The notes under the pieces are model-generated. The model saw only the letters and a program-made list of their open reading frames with translations, made no database searches and was not told the DNA's origin. A DNA stretch of 35,889 bases, taken from assembly GCA_037388825.1 (NCBI GenBank), contig JARRJV010000007.1:1-35889 (forward strand), read 5' to 3'. Each line of letters begins with the position of its first letter. Position 1 is the stretch's first letter. The translations under genes were made by a program, and so were the position numbers. The DNA comes from Acidiferrobacteraceae bacterium. Lineage in GTDB: Bacteria; Pseudomonadota; Gammaproteobacteria; Acidiferrobacterales; JAJDNE01. Shown here one piece after another: positions 1 through 7,712 of this stretch.

Positions 1-643
1 GGTCCTCCGGCGGGCGGGCATGGAAGACGGTATTCGGCTCCAGCGTCAGCTGGTACCAGGACAGGTGCGTGGGCCGCAGCGAGGCGGCCGCGTCGATATC
101 AGAAAGGGCGCCCGCGACGTCCTGGCCGGGCAACGCATACATAAGATCGATATTCACGTTATCGAAGCCGGCATCCGCAGCCTCGCGCGCCGTGAGGCCG
201 ATATCTTCGACGCCGTGGACGCGACCCAGGGTTGCAAGCTTGCCGGGATCGAATGACTGCGCACCAATCGACAGGCGATTCACGCCGGCGTCGCGATAGC
301 CCCCGAGGTCGTCGCGTTCAAGGCCACCCGGATTCGCTTCCATCGTGACTTCGATATCGTCCGCCCACGCAAGATGCGATCGCGATACCTCCAGCAGCCG
401 GGCGATTTCGTCCGCACGAAACAGGCTCGGCGTGCCGCCGCCGAGGAAGATGCTGACCAGTGGCCGGCCGTCGGCCCTGTCCGCTTCCGCTTCGAGATCC
501 GTGCAGAGAGCGTCGAGGTAACGGCGCCGCGATGCATCGTCTCCGCCCGCGTAGGAATTGAAGTCGCAATAGGGGCACTTGCGCACGCACCAGGGCAGGT
601 GCACATACAGCGACAGCGGTGGCGGGGCGGACAGACCGATCAT
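1..643 (-). CDS. hemW: HemW-like radical SAM protein, 3' end cut by window edge
   Basis: The reading frame opens at an ATG at 643 and stays open to the left edge, giving the first 214 or so residues of a protein usually near 380-400 residues. Near the N-terminus it has the radical SAM cysteine cluster Cys19-x3-Cys23-x2-Cys26, in the context LPWCVRKCPYCDFNSY, followed by the glycine motif FLGGGTPS and the motif EANPG. This is the HemW branch, formerly called an oxygen-independent coproporphyrinogen oxidase homologue. Family members bind heme and an Fe4S4 cluster and are thought to be heme chaperones rather than HemN enzymes; that is family knowledge. In many gammaproteobacteria hemW directly follows rdgB, whereas here rdgB lies about 10 kb away on the same strand. 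The C-terminal half cannot be seen. Confidence 0.93.
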   Translation of the reverse strand, partial: MIGLSAPPPLSLYVHLPWCVRKCPYCDFNSYAGGDDASRRRYLDALCTDLEAEADRADGRPLVSIFLGGGTPSLFRADEIARLLEVSRSHLAWADDIEVTMEANPGGLERDDLGGYRDAGVNRLSIGAQSFDPGKLATLGRVHGVEDIGLTAREAADAGFDNVNIDLMYALPGQDVAGALSDIDAAASLRPTHLSWYQLTLEPNTVFHARPPED

Positions 644-671
644 GCTACGGCACAGATGGGGCGGGCCCGGC

Positions 672-680
672 AGTATACCA
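672..680 (-). promoter_or_regulatory. Candidate extended -10 promoter element for hemW
   Basis: Read on the minus strand this is TGGTATACT, an extended -10 (TGn) followed by TATACT, a 5/6 match to TATAAT. It lies about 29 bases upstream of the hemW ATG, in the short gap after the sulP gene. No convincing -35 is visible, as expected for an extended -10 promoter. This is a pattern match only. Confidence 0.4.
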
Positions 681-702
681 AGCCCGGAGGACCCGTGTGC
701 CG

Positions 703-724
703 CCCCGCCCGGGGACGGGCGGGG
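703..724 (-). terminator. GC-rich hairpin after the SulP gene
   Basis: Perfect 9-bp arms (CCCCGCCCG and CGGGCGGGG) are separated by GGGA. The hairpin sits 15 bases past the stop codon of the SulP gene and before the hemW promoter candidate. No T-tract follows on the minus strand, so it is either a weak intrinsic terminator or only a 3'-end hairpin. Confidence 0.35.
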
Positions 725-739
725 ACTGGCCGGGTTGAT

Positions 740-2572
740 CTAGGCCTGGCCACTCACGGCGGGAGAAGGAATGAGCTCGACAGGCCTCGCCTCGGTGCCG
801 TCCGCCATGGGGATTGAGGAACATTCGAGGAAACTGCGCGCCGTGCAGGTGCGGCACACGTCCTTGTCCAGTTTCTGGAAGATGGCATGGATGGCAGCCG
901 ACTTGCCGCGGAAAATATTCCTGGGATCGATCTTGTCGATGGCGTGACATTCCTCCAGCGATTCCCACAGGCCCGACTTCACATTGATAAAGTAGAGGCC
1001 TCCACCTTCCGCGCGGCGACGTTCGGCCTCGGAGGCGAGCACATCGGCGCCGGCAAGGTCGACGAAGCCGATCCCCTGGGCGACGATGGCCAGGTGTTTC
1101 TGGTGGGGATGGTCCTGCTCGAGTTCGGAGAATTTCTCGCGGATGTAGGCTACCGAGCCAAAGAACAGGGAACCGTCCACGCGCATGATGTGCAGCTGCG
1201 GGCATTCCTGCAGATGTCCACCCTCGCTGGAGAACTTGCGGTTGGGCAGGCTCGGGTCAGGGACGCGCGTGACGATGCGTGGCCGCGATGCGCGCATGAG
1301 GTAGACGAACAGGGACAGCAGGATGCCCGCGAGAATCGCGAACTCCAGGTCCAGGAACAGGGCCGCGAAAAAGGTGACGAAGAAGATCGAGCGCTCCGAA
1401 TTGTTCGAGCCCAGGATGTGCTTGATCGCGGGGATGTCGATCAGACCCCAGGCAACGATGAACAGGATGCCGGCCATGGCCGCGTTCGGCAGGTAGGCCA
1501 CAAGCGGCGCAATCGCCAGCACGATGAAGATCTCGAGGAAGCCGGCGGTCATGGCGCTCATGGGCGTCTTTGCGCCAGCCTGGTAATTGAGGCTGGTGCG
1601 GTTAAACGAGCCCGTGGCGACATAGGCGGAGAAGAAGCTGCCGGCGATGTTGGACAGGCCCTGGCCGATGAATTCCTGGTTGCCGTCGATCAACTGGCCG
1701 CTGCGGATGCCGATGGCGCGACCGATGGATACGGCCTCCGTCAGGGCGAACAGGGTCATGGCCAGTGCTGCCGGCGCCAGTTCCTTGATCGTGTGCATGG
1801 AAAAGTCCGGCATGGAGATCGGCGGCAGGGTCTGGGGCAGCGCGCCCACGGTCTTGATGGCCGTGTGATCGTTTCCGTAGTACAGGTTCATCATGATGCT
1901 GACGAAGGTGCCGGCAAACAGCGCCACGATCAGGAACGGAATCTTCGGGTAGCGGTACTTGATGAACAGTCCGCTTGCCAGGGTCACCATCGCGATGATG
2001 GTGACATAGCCGTTGATGTTCGGGATCTGCAGCCAGAAGTGATGCAGGGTCTCGTGCAGGTGGCCGCCGCGGGGAATGGCCACGCCGAAGAAGTTCTTCA
2101 GCTGCTTGCTCGCAATCAGGATCGCCGCGCCGGTGGTGAAGCCGACCACCACCGAGTGGGAGATGAAGTTCACCAGGGTGCCCATGCGTGCCAGGCCCAG
2201 GGTCAGTTCGATCACCCCCACCATGAAGGTCAGCGTCAGGGCCAGGCCGATGTATTCCGGTGACATGGGTTCGGCCAGCACGCTCAGGGAAGTGAGCAGC
2301 ACGATGGACGCGGCCGTGGTCGGGCCGGACATCAGGTGCCAGGACGACCCGAAGAAGGCGGCAATGATGGGCGGGATCATGCCCGCGTACAGGCCATACT
2401 GCGGCGGCATGCCGGCGATGGAGGCGAAGGCCACCGCCTGCGGGACGACGACAATGGCCACGGTTAGGCCGGAAAGGAGATCGGCGCGTATGGTTTGGGC
2501 GCTGATGCGATGTTTCCAGCGCAGGACGGGAAACATGCGCAACTGCCAGGAGGCGTGTCGGGATTCGGACAT
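740..2572 (-). CDS. SulP family anion transporter with STAS domain
   Basis: This is a 610-residue inner-membrane transporter of the SulP/SLC26 family, which move sulfate, bicarbonate or other anions, often with Na+ or H+. The N-terminal ~430 residues are a chain of hydrophobic segments containing family motifs (VPQAVAFASIAGMPPQYGLY; GPTTAASIV). A cytoplasmic STAS domain follows (roughly residues 450-565, with VDGSLFFGS and GIGFVDLAGADVL). The last ~40 residues carry an unusual cysteine-rich tail, CRTCTARSFLEC. The start at 2572 was chosen because AACAGGA lies just upstream and MSESRHASW leads straight into the conserved region; the frame extends further upstream but overlaps sel1. It follows the sel1 gene by 11 bases, so the two are likely cotranscribed. 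The substrate cannot be read from sequence. Confidence 0.93.
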   Translation of the reverse strand: MSESRHASWQLRMFPVLRWKHRISAQTIRADLLSGLTVAIVVVPQAVAFASIAGMPPQYGLYAGMIPPIIAAFFGSSWHLMSGPTTAASIVLLTSLSVLAEPMSPEYIGLALTLTFMVGVIELTLGLARMGTLVNFISHSVVVGFTTGAAILIASKQLKNFFGVAIPRGGHLHETLHHFWLQIPNINGYVTIIAMVTLASGLFIKYRYPKIPFLIVALFAGTFVSIMMNLYYGNDHTAIKTVGALPQTLPPISMPDFSMHTIKELAPAALAMTLFALTEAVSIGRAIGIRSGQLIDGNQEFIGQGLSNIAGSFFSAYVATGSFNRTSLNYQAGAKTPMSAMTAGFLEIFIVLAIAPLVAYLPNAAMAGILFIVAWGLIDIPAIKHILGSNNSERSIFFVTFFAALFLDLEFAILAGILLSLFVYLMRASRPRIVTRVPDPSLPNRKFSSEGGHLQECPQLHIMRVDGSLFFGSVAYIREKFSELEQDHPHQKHLAIVAQGIGFVDLAGADVLASEAERRRAEGGGLYFINVKSGLWESLEECHAIDKIDPRNIFRGKSAAIHAIFQKLDKDVCRTCTARSFLECSSIPMADGTEARPVELIPSPAVSGQA

Positions 2573-2583
2573 GGGTATTCCTG

Positions 2584-3396
2584 TTACTTTGAGTGTTCGA
2601 TTTCGGTCAGGGCGTGAACGGCGAGCCGGTTGCCCGCCCGCGCAGAGCGCTTCAGCCACATCAGTTCTTTCTGCCGGTCGCGGATGACGCCCCAGGCGCC
2701 GTCACGGTAACGCATGGCCAGCTGGTACTGGGCCACGGGATCACCCGCTTGCGCGCGCCCGGTCAGGGAGGCGCCGGTCTGGCTGGCGAGGGAGCCGTGT
2801 TCCACCGTGTTCCAAAGGGCCAGCAGCGCCCTCAGGCTGTCGTCATTGGAGCGCTCGGCCACGGCGGACAGGGCGTTGTCTCCACGATGCAGGTCTTCCT
2901 CGGGCAGGCCACGTTCGTGGTACAGGCGCTGCAGGTCTCGGCGCGCGAGCGTGTCGCCGCGGTCGGCCGCGGCGCGCAGCCATTCCAGTCCTTCGCGGTC
3001 TTCGCCGCGCGCGAGCAGGGCCTCACCCAGGTGGGCCTGGGCATCGGGGTTGCCGCCACGGGCTGCCAACCGCCACCAGTGCAGGGCCTGCGCCGTATTT
3101 GTCGTGGAGTAGGCATTGGCCAGGGCATCGGCGGCGTAGGCATCATTTGCCTCGGCCGCGGCCTTGAGCCAGCGCATGCTGGCCACGGGATCGAGGCGCA
3201 GGCCGTAACGGCCGTCGCGGTAGGCCAGTCCCAGCTCCAGCTGGGCGCCGGTATCGCCGGAAGCGGCGAGATGCTTGAGCCACGCGGCGTCGCGCGCCGG
3301 GGAGACGGCGGCGTAGGCGGTGGCGGCAATGATCAGGGTGGAAACGAGGACCCAGTGTCTGGGCCGGATTTTGCGGATGGGCCGTAAAATTCGCAC
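2584..3396 (-). CDS. Sel1-repeat (SLR/TPR-like) membrane-anchored protein
   Basis: This 270-residue protein starts at GTG 3396. Its basic N-terminus and one hydrophobic segment (about residues 14-32) would anchor or export it. The rest is made of helical Sel1-like repeats, recognisable from AxxGDxxAQLELGLAYRDG, AAEANDAYAADALANAY, AARGGNPDAQAHLGEAL and AQAGDPVAQYQLAMRYRDG. Sel1 repeats act as protein-protein scaffolds, often in envelope or signalling complexes (family knowledge); no catalytic motif is visible. It is the first gene of a two-gene unit with the SulP transporter and lies divergent from the histidine kinase. A sigma-54-type promoter candidate ends about 50 bases before the start codon. 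The partner and role are unknown. Confidence 0.85.
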   Translation of the reverse strand: MRILRPIRKIRPRHWVLVSTLIIAATAYAAVSPARDAAWLKHLAASGDTGAQLELGLAYRDGRYGLRLDPVASMRWLKAAAEANDAYAADALANAYSTTNTAQALHWWRLAARGGNPDAQAHLGEALLARGEDREGLEWLRAAADRGDTLARRDLQRLYHERGLPEEDLHRGDNALSAVAERSNDDSLRALLALWNTVEHGSLASQTGASLTGRAQAGDPVAQYQLAMRYRDGAWGVIRDRQKELMWLKRSARAGNRLAVHALTEIEHSK

Positions 3397-3445
3397 GGTC
3401 GGTCAGTCTCAGCTTCTGGTGGTTGCGGGATTGCGCCCCGCCTAT

Positions 3446-3461
3446 TGCAATCCATGGGCCA
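3446..3461 (-). promoter_or_regulatory. Candidate sigma-54 (-24/-12) promoter for sel1-sulP
   Basis: Read on the minus strand the site is TGGCCCATGGATTGCA. Against the consensus TGGCACG-N4-TTGCA it matches 10 of 12 defined positions, and the GG and GC doublets have exactly the required spacing. Transcription would start near 3435, leaving about 40 bases before the sel1 GTG at 3396. The neighbouring divergent operon encodes an NtrC-type activator, the class of protein needed to fire such promoters. The match and spacing are seen; the function is inferred. Confidence 0.45.
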
Positions 3462-3536
3462 GGATTTGCGCGGGTCGGTTGCGGTTGCGACAAGCAGAAA
3501 GTTATTGCAGATCAAGTAATTGAGAGCATTGACGTT

Positions 3537-3553
3537 CCTTTTACATACAAAGG
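3537..3553. promoter_or_regulatory. Dyad, possible activator site between sel1 and the kinase
   Basis: CCTTT and AAAGG form inverted arms around a 7-base centre, with ACG and CGT as looser outer arms. The dyad lies about 85 bp upstream of the sigma-54 promoter candidate and just before the histidine kinase start, a usual place for an enhancer site of an NtrC-type regulator and for autoregulation. The surrounding DNA (about 3500-3590) is visibly poorer in GC than the genes. Function is inferred only. Confidence 0.3.
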
Positions 3554-3590
3554 CGTAACATTCGGAGCTACAAATTTTGAAGGGACCCAC

Positions 3591-5327
3591 GTGATTTGTA
3601 GTTTCCTCGACGCCTTCCATCTCAACCATCTGCAACGAAAGATCGTGCTGGTGGTGGTGCTGATCATCCTCATCCCCATGGTGGTGACCAGCACCTTCTC
3701 CGCGTCCTGGATCGCCACCCGCATGGATGCCTCCATCCATCGCTGGATCACGGAGGCCGCCGAGGTGGACCGCAATTGGCTCGCGACCGTGAATCAGAAC
3801 GGGCGCCTGTTCGCCGATGTGCTAAACGAGGTCACCCATGGCCAGCCGCGTTTTGCCGCCGGGCGCTCGCCCATCCCCTCGCGGCTTCAGCCGATGGCGC
3901 GGCAAATGGGCATTACCCTGGTACAGGTGTTCGATCCCGGCGGCCGGCAGATCTATTCTTCGCCCAAGGCGACGCTGGATACCTCCTGGACCAAGGGGCA
4001 GTCGGAGGCCGTGCTCAAGGTCAGTACCGGGGACAAGACCATGCTCGCTGCCGTCAATGTGCTGCGCTACCCGCGCAATCAGGCGCGCCACTACCGCGTG
4101 GTCCTGGGCACCCTGTTCGACAAGGAACTGCTCGGCCGGCTGGATCATTTGAGCGGCCTCAAGACGCGCCTGTTTTATCCCCGCGACGGTGATTTCGCCA
4201 AGGCATTTTCCGAGGAAGGCCGGCCGCTAAAGCTGCGCCTGCCGCCGGCGGCCTTTGAACAGCTGAAGAGGCAACAGCCCTATTACAGCGACAGTGCGGA
4301 AAACGGTCGCTACTGGGGGTTGTACACGCCGGTCGCCGATTCCAACGGGCGCGTGGAGGCGGTGTTGTTCAGCGGTCTGGCTCACCACCGTGGCGACACC
4401 CTGATTACGGACCAGACCTTCCTGATTGTCCTGATCATAATATTGGGTGGCGTGCTCGCCGGGGTCACAGGCCTGTTGCTGTCACGCCTTATCGCACGGC
4501 CGGTGGAAGTCCTGCGCGACGGCGTCATGCGTGTCGCGTCCCAGGATTTCCGCGCAACCTTGCCCGTGAGTTGGCGGGATGAACTGGGCGACCTGGCGCG
4601 CGCCTTCAACGGCATGGCCGATTCCTTGCGGGAGGCGCGCGATGAGCAGCGGCGCGAGTTTCAGCGTGACAAGATCGCTGCCCTGGGTGAGTTGTCCCTG
4701 GCCATGGCCCACGAGATCCGTACCCCCATCGGCGTGATCAATACCGCCGCCAAGCTTCTCGACAGCGCCGGCGTGCGCGGTGACCGGGAGGAACTGCAGC
4801 AGGTGATCCGTACCGAAAGCGTGCGCCTGGACCAGTTGCTGAAGGACTTCCAGCAACTGGCGCGCCATCGCAAACCCGAGTTCAGTCGCATCGACCCGCG
4901 CGAGCCGCTGGAGCGCGCCCTGCAATTGATGCTGGCCGGCCATGACGACATTCGCGTGCAGCGGCGCTATACCCATGACGATCTGCGCATCTCCGCCGAT
5001 CCGGAGCTGGTGCAACAGGCCTGGGCCAACCTCGTACGCAATGCCATCGAGGCCATGGGCGACAAGGGCGAGTTGCTTGTCGGTTCCGCAGTCGAGGACG
5101 AGGAACTGGTGCTGTACCTGCAAGACAGCGGACCCGGAATTCCGCCCGAGCTCATGACCAGGCTGTTCGAGCCGTTTTATACCACCAAGAGCCACGGCAG
5201 CGGTTTGGGTCTGACGATCGCCACTACATTGGTCGAGGCCAGCGGCGGGCGGCTGGAACTGGTGCCGGAGACCCGCAGCGGGGCGCGGTTCGCCATGCGT
5301 TTCGCCATCGTGGAGGCACACCAATGA
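3591..5327 (+). CDS. Membrane sensor histidine kinase (NtrB-like partner of the sigma-54 activator)
   Basis: A 578-residue kinase. The order is: transmembrane segment 1 (about 18-39), a ~235-residue periplasmic sensor region, transmembrane segment 2 (about 277-299), a HAMP linker, the dimerisation helix with phospho-acceptor His374 in MAHEIRTP, and an ATPase domain with an N box (WANLVRNAIEAM), G1 (DSGPGIP), F box (LFEPFYTTK) and G2 (GSGLGL). The GTG at 3591 was chosen because AAGGGA sits just before it and the first transmembrane helix follows; the frame is open from 3423, but that stretch is AT-rich with no coding character. Its stop overlaps the next gene by ATGA, so the pair is translationally coupled. 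The periplasmic domain shows no motif I can assign, so the signal is unknown. Confidence 0.92.
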   Translation: MICSFLDAFHLNHLQRKIVLVVVLIILIPMVVTSTFSASWIATRMDASIHRWITEAAEVDRNWLATVNQNGRLFADVLNEVTHGQPRFAAGRSPIPSRLQPMARQMGITLVQVFDPGGRQIYSSPKATLDTSWTKGQSEAVLKVSTGDKTMLAAVNVLRYPRNQARHYRVVLGTLFDKELLGRLDHLSGLKTRLFYPRDGDFAKAFSEEGRPLKLRLPPAAFEQLKRQQPYYSDSAENGRYWGLYTPVADSNGRVEAVLFSGLAHHRGDTLITDQTFLIVLIIILGGVLAGVTGLLLSRLIARPVEVLRDGVMRVASQDFRATLPVSWRDELGDLARAFNGMADSLREARDEQRREFQRDKIAALGELSLAMAHEIRTPIGVINTAAKLLDSAGVRGDREELQQVIRTESVRLDQLLKDFQQLARHRKPEFSRIDPREPLERALQLMLAGHDDIRVQRRYTHDDLRISADPELVQQAWANLVRNAIEAMGDKGELLVGSAVEDEELVLYLQDSGPGIPPELMTRLFEPFYTTKSHGSGLGLTIATTLVEASGGRLELVPETRSGARFAMRFAIVEAHQ

Positions 5328-6718
5328 AACGCACGGTACTGGTGGTCGACGATGAGCGCACCATGCGCATGTTCACCAAGGTGGCCCTGGAAGGGGCGGG
5401 TTATCGCGTACTGACTGCGGAAAGCGGTGAGGCCGCCATTCCCATGCTGCGTGACCCGGATCTGGATGTCGTACTTTCGGATCTCAAGATGCCGGGCATG
5501 AGTGGCGAGGAACTGTTGGGACGTTGCCGCACCGAGTGTCCCGACGTACCGGTGATCGTGGCCACCGCCTTTGGATCCATCCGCTCCGCCATCGACTGCA
5601 TCCGCCTGGGCGCCAGCGATTATCTGACCAAGCCCTTCGAGACCGAAGAGCTGGAGTTCGCGGTGCAGAGCGCGATCCGCCTGCGTGATCTGGTGCGCGA
5701 AAATCGCCAGCTGCAGGCCCAGGTCAGTGGCGCGCGCGAGCGCTGGCGCTTGCTGGGCGACAGTCCGGCAATGCGTGCCCTGGACGAGGAGATCAATCGC
5801 GTCGCGCCCTATCGAACCAATGTCCTGATCACCGGCGAAAGCGGTACCGGCAAGGAGGCGGTGGCACGCAGCATCCACGAGACCGGGCCGCGGGCGGAGC
5901 GGCCCTGGGTGGCCATCAACTGTTCCGCCATCCCGCGCGATCTGATGGAGAGCGAACTCTTCGGCTACGTGAAAGGTGCCTTCACCGGTGCGGTGCAGAA
6001 CCGCCTGGGCCGGCTGGAACAGGCCAATGGCGGAACCCTGTTCCTGGACGAGGTCGGTGATCTGGATATGCCGCTGCAGGCCAAGCTGCTGCGTGTGTTG
6101 CAGGAACGGGAGTTCTCACCCGTGGGCAGTGATGCAATCCGGCGGGTGGACGTACGTGTAATCGCCGCCACCAACCGTGACCTCAACGCAATGGTGCAGC
6201 AGGGAACGTTCCGCGAGGACCTCCTGTATCGACTGGACGTCTACAAGATTCATGTACCACCCCTGCGCGAGCGTACAAGCGATATTCCCCTGCTGGCGCG
6301 GGCCTTCCTCGCCGCCTTCCGTGCCGAGATGGACAAGCCGGTCCAGGACTTCAGCGACGAGGCCATGCAGGCCCTGGTCGAATATGACTGGCCGGGCAAT
6401 GTGCGCGAGTTGCGCAATGCGGTCGAGCGATCGCTCCTGTCCTGTCGCGGGGATCGCATCGAGTTGCGCGACCTGCCGGACAAGGTCAGCACCCGTGGCC
6501 GTGACGGGGAGGAAGATGGCGACGGATTCCCGGAGTTTGGTGCGGGCGGATTGACCACCTGGCTGGAAGATGCCGAACGGCGCCACATCGTCGCCGCGCT
6601 GGAAAAGACCAACGGGGTTCAGGTCCAGGCCGCGCGCCTGCTCGGCATCAGCGAGCGCAGCCTTTGGCACCGCCTGAAGAAACTGAATATCCGCGTCAGT
6701 CGCGCGGTACGTGACTAG
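5324..6718 (+). CDS. NtrC-family sigma-54-dependent response regulator
   Basis: A 464-residue regulator with three domains. The receiver domain (1-120) has the acidic pair Asp9/Asp10, phosphorylation site Asp53 (LSDLKMPGM) and Lys103. The AAA+ domain (about 143-375) has Walker A GESGTGKE at 171-178, the sigma-54 contact loop GAFTGA at 218-223, and Walker B LFLDEVGD. The C-terminal Fis-type helix-turn-helix (about 420-460) contains VQVQAARLLGISERSLWHRL. All residues needed for sigma-54 activation are present. It overlaps the histidine kinase by four bases and should be phosphorylated by it. The best local target is the sigma-54 promoter candidate upstream of sel1-sulP on the other side of the kinase; this link is inferred. 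Confidence 0.95.
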   Translation: MKRTVLVVDDERTMRMFTKVALEGAGYRVLTAESGEAAIPMLRDPDLDVVLSDLKMPGMSGEELLGRCRTECPDVPVIVATAFGSIRSAIDCIRLGASDYLTKPFETEELEFAVQSAIRLRDLVRENRQLQAQVSGARERWRLLGDSPAMRALDEEINRVAPYRTNVLITGESGTGKEAVARSIHETGPRAERPWVAINCSAIPRDLMESELFGYVKGAFTGAVQNRLGRLEQANGGTLFLDEVGDLDMPLQAKLLRVLQEREFSPVGSDAIRRVDVRVIAATNRDLNAMVQQGTFREDLLYRLDVYKIHVPPLRERTSDIPLLARAFLAAFRAEMDKPVQDFSDEAMQALVEYDWPGNVRELRNAVERSLLSCRGDRIELRDLPDKVSTRGRDGEEDGDGFPEFGAGGLTTWLEDAERRHIVAALEKTNGVQVQAARLLGISERSLWHRLKKLNIRVSRAVRD

Positions 6719-6782
6719 GCGATCTGGCTGATTCGGTTGTGGCGTCCGGCCGGGATGGTGCCTTCGAGTGGATCGGCGACGA

Positions 6783-7364
6783 TCAGGACAGTTGTTTTAC
6801 GATTTCACCGCACCTGCTTTTTATTTCGGAAACAACCTTGCCCTTGAAGTTCGCGTCAGCAATTGACTCGCATTCACGGAGAACTTCAAGCAAGCCTTCG
6901 CGGGTGTCCGGCGCGCTCCGCAGCCTGGCTACCAGTTGCAGTCCGTCGGCGCCCAAAAGGCCGGAGATAACCGCGGCCAGTTTGGCTTTTACGATGCGGG
7001 TCTTGAGCGCCTGCTTCTCCGTTGTCGGCGCCGGTTTGGCATTTTCCTTGACTGCTTCATCGAGATCGCGCAGCAGAGCACTGCAGATTGTGGAAATCGA
7101 GTCGAGCTGTTCTGCGCTGACAGCAGATTCAATCATTGCATGGCATTGGCCCACCGTATCTCTGAGGGCCTCCGGGGTGTTTGGAGCGGAGCGGATGCGA
7201 TCGATGACCGGCGGTGCCTGGTCGCCCAGCACCTCCTCTGCGGTGACAATAATTGTCTCTTTCGTTAGCTGAATGATCTGGTCTAGAGATGGATCCATTG
7301 TCGATACCAATTGGTGAATGTGTGGAGAAAGATCAGCAGCCTCCATGCCCGGGGCCGGAGCCAT
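6783..7364 (-). CDS. Unknown protein made of two ~70-residue repeats
   Basis: I do not recognise this 193-residue protein. It is mostly helical and contains two homologous units (about residues 34-101 and 122-193). The clearest shared core is RIRSAPNTPEAL in the first and RLRSAPDTREGL in the second, each followed by a helix with a conserved Cys (GQCHAMIES; RECESIADA) and a second Cys near the unit end. There is no signal peptide or membrane segment. ATG 7364 was chosen because GGAA lies about 12 bases before it; ATG 7346 or 7298 are alternatives, and the frame is open to 7628. The region is poorer in GC than its neighbours. It is convergent with the sigma-54 activator gene. It could be a scaffold or small-molecule binder, but nothing proves either. 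Confidence 0.6.
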   Translation of the reverse strand: MAPAPGMEAADLSPHIHQLVSTMDPSLDQIIQLTKETIIVTAEEVLGDQAPPVIDRIRSAPNTPEALRDTVGQCHAMIESAVSAEQLDSISTICSALLRDLDEAVKENAKPAPTTEKQALKTRIVKAKLAAVISGLLGADGLQLVARLRSAPDTREGLLEVLRECESIADANFKGKVVSEIKSRCGEIVKQLS

Positions 7365-7712
7365 TCTGTATCGAGTTCCGGCAGCTATGAGGATGGATCT
7401 GCGTTTGGCTGAGTATTTGCTTCGATTGTATTGAGCTCGCGAGCAGAAATCTGAGGCACTACTAATGTATAGCACATCCAACGGAGGACGCCGCCTTGGG
7501 ACGGGTTCCGGTCTCTGTATTGGTGCCCGGGAGTCCACTGGTCGCGAAGAGGAAAGCACGCGCGTTATTGGCCTGGTGAATGTATCGGCCTTGATGCTTT
7601 CTGAGGCCGATCGACGCCGGACAGGCACCGGCTATCCCGGGCATTTACATTCGTTTTCCCCTCTCTCCCGTTTCGGTAGACTGGGCATGGATTCAACAGC
7701 AAGGATCGTGAC
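7365..7712. other. Intergenic region between divergent genes
   Basis: This 348-bp stretch separates the repeat protein (minus) from the YihY gene (plus). The only promoter-like sequence I see is TACAAT on the minus strand (7425-7430), about 60 bases before the repeat protein, without a good -35. No repeat, RNA gene or convincing small ORF was found. Confidence 0.4.

Noticed and set aside
887-2263. Long open frame (458 codons) on the plus strand
   Set aside because: It is the antisense shadow of the SulP gene; its Gly/Asp/Arg/His-rich translation shows no motif, while the minus strand encodes a clear transporter.
3520-3561. Sigma-70 promoter for the histidine kinase (TTGAGA with TACATA, or TTGACG with TAACAT)
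   Set aside because: The first pair has a poor -10 and the second a 21-base spacer, so neither is good enough to call as a promoter.
3423-3590. Longer N-terminus for the histidine kinase
   Set aside because: The frame is open, but the DNA is AT-rich with promoter-like features and no ribosome site fits the early ATG, whereas GTG 3591 has AAGGGA and leads directly into the first membrane helix.
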